Positions 7,743-16,077 of a stretch of DNA of 18,158 nucleotides are shown here, one piece after another (the stretch's first letter is position 1; every line of letters starts with the position of its first letter). This stretch comes from Synergistota bacterium. Lineage in GTDB: Bacteria > Synergistota > JAGHAJ01. The notes beneath the pieces are model-generated. The model ran no database searches and was not told the DNA's origin. It saw nothing but the letters and a program-made list of their open reading frames with translations. The position numbers were made by a program, and so were the translations under genes. The DNA lies in NCBI GenBank assembly GCA_021161545.1, contig JAGHAJ010000128.1, forward strand, positions 1 to 18,158. Reading direction: 5' to 3'.

Positions 7743-8164
7743 ACACAGAGAAGGTGGTATTCAAATGCCACAAGATAGGAGGAGGAAAGGCAGAAGGAGA
7801 AGCCATAGTATCTTCAGATGATATTTGTTTCTATGTAGTAGACCCCAAGACAGGCAAAGTAATTGATAAAAACCATAGTTTACAAGGTAAAAGCATTGCA
7901 AACAAAGTATTAATACTCCCAAGTGGAAAGGGCAGCTCAGTAGTGCAAGCAGACGGACTATACCAATTAGCAATGAACAACATGGCACCCAAAGCAATGA
8001 TAATAGAGCACCCTGATACTGTATTAGTCGTTAGTGCAATCATTATGGATATACCAATTGTGGATAAGGTAGATAGAAAATTCTACGAAATTATATCAGA
8101 CCATGATTGGATAGAAGTTGATGCCGATAACGAAAAGATAACCGTCATAAAGCGATCCAGCTAA
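7739..8164 (+). CDS. Aconitase X small (swivel) subunit
   Basis: This 141-residue protein is the AcnX swivel-domain subunit (DUF126), which closes over the active site of the large subunit. The block LPSGKGSS (60-67) followed by VQADGLY is the family signature, and Ser66 or Ser67 is the likely catalytic serine, corresponding to the swivel-domain serine of aconitases. The frame is open further upstream to 7706. The start is placed at ATG 7739 because it overlaps the large-subunit stop as ATGA, follows an AAAGGGGG ribosome site and gives the usual family N-terminus. This is the last gene of the operon. Its stop codon at 8162-8164 overlaps the stop of the convergent response-regulator gene at 8161-8163, and no terminator hairpin fits between them. 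Confidence 0.9.
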   Translation: MNTEKVVFKCHKIGGGKAEGEAIVSSDDICFYVVDPKTGKVIDKNHSLQGKSIANKVLILPSGKGSSVVQADGLYQLAMNNMAPKAMIIEHPDTVLVVSAIIMDIPIVDKVDRKFYEIISDHDWIEVDADNEKITVIKRSS

Positions 8165-8826
8165 ACAGATATATACCCTTTGCGAATTGCATACCGGGTA
8201 AGCTCTGCTGTATTCTTTAAGTTCATTTTTTTCATTATGTTCTGTCTATGACGGGCTACCGTATTTACACTTATATGAAGCATATCTGCAATTTCCTTGT
8301 TTATATATCCCTCAGCAAGGAGCTTGAGTACTTCTATTTCCCTAACGGTAAGCCTCTCTTTCTCGTTTTCCTTGGACCTCTCCCTAACAAGCATGTCAAT
8401 AAATGCTTCCGAAAGAACCTTCTTGATACCGGGGCCAACATAAATCCTTCCTTCAGCCACAAATCTTATCGCCCTACTAAGTTCATCAAAAGCACAATCC
8501 TTCAAAAGATACCCAGAGGCACCTGCTTTGAACATCTCCGATACCAAGTTTGCATTAGCATACATGGAAAGGGCTATAACCCTGGTAGTCCTATTCCTGT
8601 TTACTATAATCTTAGTAGCATCTATGCCATTCATTTTAGGCAACATCACATCCATCAATACTATATCTGGTTTTATATCTACAGATAAATCCACAGCTGA
8701 TACCCCATCGCTTGCTTCTGCAACCACATTCATATCCATCTGCTTATTTATAAGAGATCTCAATCCTTCCCTCAAAATCTTATGGTCATCTGCAAGCAAG
8801 ATACTATACACCTTACTCACCCTCAC
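8161..8826 (-). CDS. NarL/FixJ-family response regulator
   Basis: With a GTG start at 8826 the protein has 221 residues. The receiver domain (about 6-125) has acidic residues Asp13/Asp14, phosphoacceptor Asp59 in VLMDVMLPK, Ser87 and Lys109 in YLLKD. The LuxR-type helix-turn-helix (about 157-218) carries LTVREIEVLKLLAEGYINKE and a recognition helix around ISVNTVARHRQNI. The frame is open to 8868, but 8826 is preferred because AAGGAGG lies 6 bases upstream and the receiver fold begins right after it. A GTG at 8820 is the alternative. The gene overlaps the kinase gene by 14 bases, so the pair is coupled. It probably controls the TRAP and/or urocanase operons. The target sites are not known. Confidence 0.92.
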   Translation of the reverse strand: MRVSKVYSILLADDHKILREGLRSLINKQMDMNVVAEASDGVSAVDLSVDIKPDIVLMDVMLPKMNGIDATKIIVNRNRTTRVIALSMYANANLVSEMFKAGASGYLLKDCAFDELSRAIRFVAEGRIYVGPGIKKVLSEAFIDMLVRERSKENEKERLTVREIEVLKLLAEGYINKEIADMLHISVNTVARHRQNIMKKMNLKNTAELTRYAIRKGYISV

Positions 8827-9937
8827 CACCTTCCTCCTTACACCCATCAAAAGCACAAGCAGGAACATACAAAGTTACAGTTGTCCCCTTATATTCACGA
8901 GAACTCACAGTGACATATCCTCCTATGAGCTTCAATGTCTCTTGCAGAGCAAACAAGCCGTAGCATTGTTTCTCCACCGCATTCGACTCAAGTGTATCAA
9001 CGTCAAAACCACGGCCAGAATCCCTAACCTCCATAACGATCATTCCAGTGTCATCAAGTGCAACTTTTACCTCTGCAAAAGCAGTCTTCGCATGCTTAAC
9101 TACATTCATCAAAAGCTCCCGAAGTGCCCGAAATAAAAATGCTTCTAACTCCATAGACAAACCCTTAGGTAACTCACCATACACGTACCTAACTTCAAGT
9201 CCATACCTATTGTAGAACTTATCCTTAAGCCACGATAGAGTTGCCTCAAAACCCAACTGATACAGAATAGGTATGCCTAAATCAAATGTTAAATCCTTCG
9301 TAGATTGGATACTATCATCTATGGCAGAGATGACCTTCCTTATCTGAAGACTGAGCGACTCATTGTTTTTCACATCTTCACACAACATCTGAAGTTTCAA
9401 TTTAGAGAATGCCAAGTTCTGTCCAATAGAGTCGTGTATCTTCTGAGCCACACGGCGTCTTTCCTTTTCTCGCTCTCTGGCAAGTGCAGCAGAAAGGCTT
9501 TGCAACTTCTTGAGATATTGCTGTTCCCTCTTACGTGCCTCACTAATCTCTGTAATATCAAGAAATGCCCCTATTAACCCTGCAACATTACCACTCTCAT
9601 CAAAGAAGACCGTCTTATTCAGTATGACCGTATGATATGTGCCATCGTGGTGAAGTATCTTCCTCTCATCAGAAGTAAATCCCCCTTCAGCAAGCAGCTT
9701 CTTATCACGCTCAAAGAGCTCTTCTGCTTGATCTGGATGCACAACATCAAGCACCATCCTGAATAGAATATCTTCTACATCCTTTCCCATAAACTCTGCA
9801 TATGCCTTATTACACCCCAGATATCTACCATTTACATCTTCATAAAATATGGGTATAGGCACAACATCGAGTAATCTTTGGAAAAAATCCTTCCTCTGAA
9901 ATACTTTCAGTATTTTATTAACATCATCTGATACCAT
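8813..9937 (-). CDS. Soluble PAS-domain sensor histidine kinase (HisKA_3 type)
   Basis: This 374-residue protein has no membrane segment or signal peptide and should be cytoplasmic. A PAS domain spans about 15-130. A short coiled coil (about 132-160) leads to the HisKA_3 dimerisation domain with phospho-accepting His168 in AQKIHDSIGQNL. The HATPase domain shows an N-box around Asn278 (RELLMNVVKHA), the G1 box DSGRGF (306-311) and a G2 box near YGLFALQE (326-333). HisKA_3 kinases pair with NarL-type regulators, matching the next gene. The ATG at 9937 has GAGGAG 6 bases upstream. It lies 50 bases after the TRAP permease gene in the same orientation. The PAS domain is the likely sensor, perhaps for an imported substrate, a pathway product or redox state. 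The ligand is not predictable. Confidence 0.93.
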   Translation of the reverse strand: MVSDDVNKILKVFQRKDFFQRLLDVVPIPIFYEDVNGRYLGCNKAYAEFMGKDVEDILFRMVLDVVHPDQAEELFERDKKLLAEGGFTSDERKILHHDGTYHTVILNKTVFFDESGNVAGLIGAFLDITEISEARKREQQYLKKLQSLSAALAREREKERRRVAQKIHDSIGQNLAFSKLKLQMLCEDVKNNESLSLQIRKVISAIDDSIQSTKDLTFDLGIPILYQLGFEATLSWLKDKFYNRYGLEVRYVYGELPKGLSMELEAFLFRALRELLMNVVKHAKTAFAEVKVALDDTGMIVMEVRDSGRGFDVDTLESNAVEKQCYGLFALQETLKLIGGYVTVSSREYKGTTVTLYVPACAFDGCKEEGGEGE

Positions 9938-9987
9938 TGAGCTCTCCTCACATACTCTTCAAAGTCCTCCTATTTCAATATTATATC

Positions 9988-11280
9988 TTACCGAAACAAG
10001 AGATCCACCAAACATGTGCTAAGAGAGGGAGCATAAGTCACAAGAATAAGCACCATCACAAGTACAACGAAAAACGGGATAACCTTCCTTGAGATTACTT
10101 CCATTCTCACATTAGAAATGGCAGAAGCCACAAAGAGATTCGGGCCATAAGGTGGAGTTATAAATCCCAAGGTCAGGGCTATTGTCATTATAACACCAAA
10201 ATGCACTGGATCTATACCCATCCTCTTAATAACAGGAAGCAATATTGGCGTAAGAATAATCGTAGAGGAAAAGTTATCTATGAAGCAGCCTATAACTAAC
10301 AAGAAAAGATTAATAACAAGCAGAATAACAAGTGGATTTGATGATACTCCAAGCAAGACATTTACTATCTGCACCGGTATACGCTCTATGGTTAGATACC
10401 TTGCAAACGTCATGGAAAGACCTATCATAAATATCACTGCACCTGTGATCTTAGCAGTATCCCTAAAGGCTTCATATATACTCTTCCACGTCAATTCCCT
10501 GTATATAAAAAGACCTATCACTATAGAGTAAACTACAGAAATACCACCAGCTTCAGTAGGTGTAAATATTCCTCCATATATACCACCAAGTATTATCACA
10601 GGTACAAGAAGTGCCCAAAAAGCCCTCCTAAAGGATATCCAAACTTGCTTGAATGATGGCTTTTCAAAACTTCTCACATACCCCCTCTTCTTGGAAACAA
10701 AATAAGAGATTATCATCAATGACAATCCCATGATAATCCCAGGGATAACACCAGCAACAAACAGCTTACCTATGGAAACCTGTGCTACTATACCATACAC
10801 AACGAATGAGATACTCGGCGGAATTATTACGCCTATACAACCCGCTGCTGCAGTCAAAGCTGTGGCGAAAGCGCGGTCATACTTCCTCTTTTCCATCTCA
10901 GGGATCATAAAGCTACCAATAGCAGAGACCGTGGCAGTGCTGGAGCCAGAGATTGCACTAAAAAACATACACGCCAGAACTGTTACCATAGCGAGCCCAC
11001 CGGTCACAAAGCCAACTATGCTATCTGCAAGGTCTATCAATCTCTTCGATACCCCTCCAACACCCATGAGGACACCTGCAAGTATGAAAAGAGGAATTGC
11101 CAACAATGGAAAGGAGTTTAAAGCCGTAAAAGATCTCTGTGCAATAATCACCAGAGGGATACTACTTGTGAAATACATTATTACTGCAGTGGCCACTCCT
11201 ATAGAAACACCTATCGGAACGCCCAAAACCAAGCACGCAAGCAGCAACAAGAATAATATTGTCACATCCACACTACTCAC
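9988..11280 (-). CDS. dctM: TRAP transporter large membrane subunit (DctM)
   Basis: This 430-residue integral membrane protein has about twelve hydrophobic segments and is the sodium-coupled translocating subunit of a tripartite (TRAP) carboxylate transporter. Family landmarks are FFSAISGSSTATVSAIG (106-122), CIGVIIPPSISFVVYG (148-163) and, near the C-terminus, the second related block around GFITPPYGPNLFV. Length matches DctM (about 425). The start is a GTG at 11280 overlapping the end of dctQ by 8 bases. Its Shine-Dalgarno is weak, which suits translational coupling. A GTG nine bases further in is an alternative. The sequence shows a TRAP system but not its substrate. Confidence 0.95.
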   Translation of the reverse strand: MSSVDVTILFLLLLACLVLGVPIGVSIGVATAVIMYFTSSIPLVIIAQRSFTALNSFPLLAIPLFILAGVLMGVGGVSKRLIDLADSIVGFVTGGLAMVTVLACMFFSAISGSSTATVSAIGSFMIPEMEKRKYDRAFATALTAAAGCIGVIIPPSISFVVYGIVAQVSIGKLFVAGVIPGIIMGLSLMIISYFVSKKRGYVRSFEKPSFKQVWISFRRAFWALLVPVIILGGIYGGIFTPTEAGGISVVYSIVIGLFIYRELTWKSIYEAFRDTAKITGAVIFMIGLSMTFARYLTIERIPVQIVNVLLGVSSNPLVILLVINLFLLVIGCFIDNFSSTIILTPILLPVIKRMGIDPVHFGVIMTIALTLGFITPPYGPNLFVASAISNVRMEVISRKVIPFFVVLVMVLILVTYAPSLSTCLVDLLFR

Positions 11281-11755
11281 CCACTTCTCTCTGTGTCTTT
11301 ACTACTCTTATAATCTCTGCAACCAACCTTATACCCATAAGTGTAGCTCCAGCAGGTATAGCAGCATATGCGTACCCCATGGGAATGCGCATAGCTATGG
11401 AAAGCTCCCCATGGCTAAGAAGGAAGATCACAAGCTTTGTTCCCGTCCATACCAGAAAGAGACAAAAAGAAAACCATATCAGTACAGAAGCCATCTCAAG
11501 TACCCTTCTCACCGCACCATGAAATCTTTCAAGGACAAACAGGATTTTGAGGTGTGAACCCTGTTTAACAGCAAAACTTGTGCCAACCCACGCCTCCCAT
11601 ATAAACACATAAGTACACAGCTCCTGAACCCATGCTGGAGAGAAATAAAAGATGTATCTCATTATAACCTGCGCAAAAACCAGAGCTACGATAAACATCA
11701 GTCCACCTACAAGGAGATACTCTTCTAATTTATTAAAGAAATTCCTTATCCCCAT
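11273..11755 (-). CDS. dctQ: TRAP transporter small membrane subunit (DctQ)
   Basis: This 160-residue protein has four hydrophobic segments (about 14-37, 44-62, 88-112 and 127-148), as in DctQ. The DctQ hallmarks are the basic residue after helix one (Arg33), the WVQEL and FIWEAW stretch and AVKQGSHLKI (62-71). It pairs with DctM in the membrane and contacts the solute-binding protein. GGAGG lies 6 bases before the ATG. It starts 43 bases after the dctP stop and overlaps dctM by 8 bases, giving the usual P-Q-M order. Confidence 0.94.
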   Translation of the reverse strand: MGIRNFFNKLEEYLLVGGLMFIVALVFAQVIMRYIFYFSPAWVQELCTYVFIWEAWVGTSFAVKQGSHLKILFVLERFHGAVRRVLEMASVLIWFSFCLFLVWTGTKLVIFLLSHGELSIAMRIPMGYAYAAIPAGATLMGIRLVAEIIRVVKTQREVGE

Positions 11756-11798
11756 CTGTATCCTCCAAACTTCAGAGTGGCCACCTTAAAATGCTCAA

Positions 11799-12782
11799 TC
11801 ATTCAAATATGGAATCAAATAACTCACGCCCAAGCTTATTACGGAGCCTGTCATATACACCTCTTGCTGCCTTGGCAAAGACCTTCTTCTCAGCAGAAGT
11901 CAGCTTATTTACTATCATCCCTTTTTCCTTCAGTATCTCCAAATCCTTTTTCTCCCTTCTATTACAAATATCCCTCTGAGCATTCCTAAATTTTACAGCT
12001 CCATCCTCCAATACTTTCTGCAAGTCCTTAGGCAGAGATTTAAAGAACTTTTCACTCACCAAGACCGATATGCTCGCGTATGTGTGAGCTGTAAGAGAGA
12101 GGTACTTTTGAACCTCGTAAAATTTTAATGCCTTAATCACAAAAACAGGATTATCCTCCCCATCAACAACGCCCTGCTGAAGCGCAGAATAAAGCTCCGA
12201 AAATGCCAAAGGTGTAGGACTTGCACCCCATGTCCTGAACATATCCATATAGGTTGGTGCCCTCATAACCCTTATCTTTAATCCTCTTAAATCCTTCGGG
12301 CTATGTATAGGACGACGATTATTCGTAATATGCCTAAACCCTATCTCTGCAAACGCAAGACTCCTCAGACCATGCTTGGGTAAATAACTAACAAGTTTTT
12401 TACCCTTTGGGCCATCAAGCATCTGGTAAGCCTGATTCTTCGTCATAAAGAGATACGGCAAATCCAATATTTGCAAAGCAGGTTCAAACGAGGCCAAAAT
12501 AGCAGTTGCCGGCAGACACATCTCAAGTGAACCAAGTTGAAGTGATTCAATCGTTTCACTATCACCACCAAGTTGGCCTGCAGGATAAAGCTCAACCTTT
12601 ATCCTACCTCCAGAAGCCTTCTCAACATAAGGTTTGAACACTTGTCGCATTGCCACATCATGCGGGTACCCTACAGGAACTACATACGCTACTTTTAGCC
12701 TATATTGTGTAGCACCAAAAGCAGGTAAAACCATAGCCCCTAATAAACCAATAACTAAACACCCTACTAACACTTTCCTCAC
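11799..12782 (-). CDS. dctP: TRAP transporter solute-binding protein (DctP)
   Basis: With the GTG start at 12782 the protein has 327 residues. It has a clean signal peptide: MRK, a hydrophobic core and probable cleavage after Ala-Phe-Gly at about residue 23. The mature DctP-fold protein binds the substrate outside the membrane. Motifs include ELYPAGQLGGD (64-74), GFRHITNN (148-155), LRGLKIRVM (165-173) and GVVDGEDNP (204-212). Arg150 and Arg171 are candidate carboxylate ligands; one arginine of this kind makes the salt bridge to the ligand in the family. The frame can be read from a GTG at 12800, but 12782 is preferred because GGAGG lies 8 bases upstream and the signal peptide then starts normally. 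As the first gene of the P-Q-M-kinase-regulator operon it has its own promoter region. The ligand is probably an organic acid related to the urocanase operon, but this is inferred. Confidence 0.94.
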   Translation of the reverse strand: MRKVLVGCLVIGLLGAMVLPAFGATQYRLKVAYVVPVGYPHDVAMRQVFKPYVEKASGGRIKVELYPAGQLGGDSETIESLQLGSLEMCLPATAILASFEPALQILDLPYLFMTKNQAYQMLDGPKGKKLVSYLPKHGLRSLAFAEIGFRHITNNRRPIHSPKDLRGLKIRVMRAPTYMDMFRTWGASPTPLAFSELYSALQQGVVDGEDNPVFVIKALKFYEVQKYLSLTAHTYASISVLVSEKFFKSLPKDLQKVLEDGAVKFRNAQRDICNRREKKDLEILKEKGMIVNKLTSAEKKVFAKAARGVYDRLRNKLGRELFDSIFE

Positions 12783-12883
12783 GGCACACACCTCCATCAC
12801 AATTTAGTAAAAACCCATTTTTAGGATAACATTCAGAAGTTGAAAAACTATACTATATATAGGTAGAAGATAAAGGAAAAGCG

Positions 12884-12901
12884 ATAGTAGATTTATACTA
12901 T
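12884..12901. promoter_or_regulatory. Candidate operator: perfect inverted repeat over the dctP -10 box
   Basis: ATAGTA (12884-12889) and TACTAT (12896-12901) form a perfect 6-base inverted repeat around a 6-base spacer, covering the proposed -10 box. Nearby are a second TATACTATA (12849-12857, also at 12894-12902) and a 10-base palindrome CTATATATAG (12853-12862). A similar repeat lies upstream of hutU at 1036-1053. A regulator such as the operon's NarL-type protein could bind here. No binding is known. Confidence 0.4.
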
Positions 12902-12919
12902 ACACAAAATGGAAGACAA
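12892..12919 (-). promoter_or_regulatory. Candidate sigma-70 promoter of the TRAP operon
   Basis: On the minus strand TTGTCT (12919-12914) and TATAAA (12897-12892) are 16 bases apart. Transcription would start near 12885, giving a leader of about 100 bases before the dctP GTG. The DNA between 12840 and 12930 is very AT-rich, so other -10-like boxes also exist. Confidence 0.5.
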
Positions 12920-12930
12920 AGAAAGACAAC

Positions 12931-12962
12931 AAAAAAGCCCCAGCGGAGAAGCTGGGGCTTTT
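12931..12962 (-). terminator. Rho-independent terminator of groS-groL
   Basis: Read on the minus strand, GCCCCAGC and GCTGGGGC form an 8-base GC-rich stem, extended by A-T pairs, around a 6-base loop. A run of six T follows. It lies 19 bases after the groL stop, between groL and the dctP promoter. Confidence 0.95.
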
Positions 12963-12981
12963 GGCCCTATCTGAGTCAGAA

Positions 12982-14625
<1,644 letters not shown>

Positions 14626-14913
14626 CTATTTAAGTATGGCAAGGATATCCCTTTCACTCAGGATAAGATACTCCTCGTCTTCGAGTTTCACCTCTGTACC
14701 AGCATACTTAGAGTATATAACCTTATCCCCAACAGAGACCTCCAAAGCAACTTTCTGTCCATTGTCAAGCACCCTACCAGAGCCAACTGCTATAACCTCT
14801 CCCTGCTGAGGTTTCTCCTTTGCAGTATCAGGAAGCACTATACCTCCTTTTGTCTTCTGTTCCTCCTTAATCGGCTTCACAACAACTCTGTCACCTAGCG
14901 GTTTCAACTCCAT
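14626..14913 (-). CDS. groS: Co-chaperonin GroES (Hsp10)
   Basis: This 95-residue protein is the heptameric lid of GroEL. It begins [14 protein letters not shown] and has the mobile-loop region around [31 protein letters not shown] and the terminal SERDILAIL are also typical. The frame continues upstream to 14955, but that extension overlaps the CIRCE operator. ATG 14913 has AAAGGAGG upstream and gives normal family length, so it is the start. It forms a bicistronic operon with groL. Confidence 0.97.
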   Translation of the reverse strand: MELKPLGDRVVVKPIKEEQKTKGGIVLPDTAKEKPQQGEVIAVGSGRVLDNGQKVALEVSVGDKVIYSKYAGTEVKLEDEEYLILSERDILAILK

Positions 14914-14944
14914 CCCTATCCCTCCTTTATCCTTTTTCTGATTA

Positions 14945-14971
14945 TTAGCACTCACTACTATCGAGTGCTAA
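14945..14971. promoter_or_regulatory. CIRCE operator (HrcA binding site) of groS-groL
   Basis: TTAGCACTC (14945-14953), a 9-base spacer and GAGTGCTAA (14963-14971) match the CIRCE inverted repeat without mismatch. It lies between the predicted transcription start and the groS ribosome site, where bound HrcA represses the operon in the absence of heat stress. The hrcA gene itself is not in the window. Confidence 0.98.
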
Positions 14972-14982
14972 CAGCAAGCAAT

Positions 14983-15011
14983 ATATTATCCATCAGGAGC
15001 AATATAATCAA
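14983..15011 (-). promoter_or_regulatory. Housekeeping promoter of groS-groL
   Basis: On the minus strand TTGATT (15011-15006) and TAATAT (14988-14983) are 17 bases apart. The start would fall near 14976, a few bases before the CIRCE element, which is the usual geometry for HrcA control. The rest of the tsaD-groS gap (15012-15087) is AT-rich and shows only a weak AACCT/AGGTT hairpin without a T-run. Confidence 0.7.
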
Positions 15012-15087
15012 ACCTAATCAGAAGTAATAAAATAAGGTTATAAAGAATTATCCAGATTTTTTGAGGGAAGAAATAGTTATATGTCAT

Positions 15088-16077
15088 TCATTCTATCAAT
15101 TTTAAGCTGGGATTAACCTCTATATTAAACTCAGAAATTTCTCCTTTTACAAACCTATAGTAACCTGCTTCTGCTATCATAGCACCATTATCCGTACAAT
15201 AGGCAAATGCAGGGAAATATCCCTCTATCCTCTCTTCTCTTATTCTTCGTCTGAGAGCGGTATTTGCAGAAACACCTCCAACAACAGCCAATTTCCTTAT
15301 GCCGGTCTCCTCCATCGCCTCTTTCACTCTCATTACAAGAAAGTCTATAACCGTCTTTTGAAAACTTGCAACTACGTCTTCAACACGATATTCTTTACCC
15401 TTAGTATAATAATATACTGCGCTCTTTATACCACTAAAGCTAAAATCAAGTGTTCTGCCTTTAAAAGCAGGTATAGGAAGATTAATAGCAAATGGGTCTC
15501 CACCTTTTGCTATTCTATCTATAATTGGTCCACCAGGGTAGCCCAGTCCAAGAAGTTTTGCTACTTTATCATATGCCTCTCCTACAGCATCATCCCTCGT
15601 GCTACCTAAAAGTTCATACTCTCCAACATCTTTAACTAACACAAGCTCTGTATGCCCTCCAGAAACTATCAAAGATAGGAATGGAAACTTAAGCTCCGGA
15701 AAACTCAGGAAAACAGAAAATATATGTCCTTCAAGGTGATTTATGCCTATAAGGGGAATATCCCTCATGTATGCTATACCCTTCGCAACAGTAAGACCCA
15801 CAAGCAAAGAACCTATCAGCCCCGGTCCATAAGTAACAGCAATCGCATCCAGCTCCTCCAATCTAACAGATGCATCCTCAAGTGCCTTATCTATCAACTG
15901 AATAATAACCTCTATGTGTTTCCGTGAAGCTATTTCAGGAACAACCCCACCAAAAGGCCTGTGAAATTCTACCTGTGAAGACACAAGATTAACCAACACA
16001 TCATCTCTACCACGAAGAATGGCAACACTCGTATCATCACAGGACGTATCTATACCCATTATCAAAGGTTCCCTCAT
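15088..16077 (-). CDS. tsaD: tRNA N6-threonylcarbamoyladenosine synthase subunit TsaD
   Basis: This 329-residue protein is the catalytic subunit that transfers the threonylcarbamoyl group to adenosine 37 of ANN-decoding tRNAs, working with TsaB and TsaE in the cytoplasm. It has the ASKHA-fold nucleotide motifs GIDTSCDDTSVAI (8-20) and IVSGGHTELVLV (137-148). The metal-binding histidines are in INHLEGH (His114 and His118) and the metal aspartate is in CTDNGAM (Asp297). GGVSANTALR is at 267-276. Length is normal for TsaD. The ATG overlaps the recN stop as ATGA, with GGAAGG upstream inside recN, so the two are coupled. Confidence 0.97.
   Translation of the reverse strand: MREPLIMGIDTSCDDTSVAILRGRDDVLVNLVSSQVEFHRPFGGVVPEIASRKHIEVIIQLIDKALEDASVRLEELDAIAVTYGPGLIGSLLVGLTVAKGIAYMRDIPLIGINHLEGHIFSVFLSFPELKFPFLSLIVSGGHTELVLVKDVGEYELLGSTRDDAVGEAYDKVAKLLGLGYPGGPIIDRIAKGGDPFAINLPIPAFKGRTLDFSFSGIKSAVYYYTKGKEYRVEDVVASFQKTVIDFLVMRVKEAMEETGIRKLAVVGGVSANTALRRRIREERIEGYFPAFAYCTDNGAMIAEAGYYRFVKGEISEFNIEVNPSLKLIE

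Noticed and set aside
8165-8200. Possible hairpin TACCC...GGGTA as terminator after aconitase X
   Set aside because: The stem is 5 bases with a long loop and no T-run, and it lies within the response-regulator coding sequence.
8528-9136. Plus-strand open frame (202 codons) opposite the regulator and kinase genes
   Set aside because: Antisense to clear receiver and kinase motifs; composition is unlike a real protein.
10730-11557. Long plus-strand open frame (275 codons) opposite dctM and dctQ
   Set aside because: It lies antisense to two well-supported TRAP membrane genes with correct family motifs and spacing. Its translation is Thr/Ile/Ala/Pro-rich with no recognisable domain, and it has no convincing ribosome site.
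14914-14955. Upstream extension of groS
   Set aside because: It overlaps the CIRCE operator and adds 14 residues not found in GroES. The ATG at 14913 has a strong Shine-Dalgarno.
15011-15037. AACCT...AGGTT hairpin after tsaD as terminator
   Set aside because: Short stem, long AT loop and no T-run; also overlaps the groS promoter.
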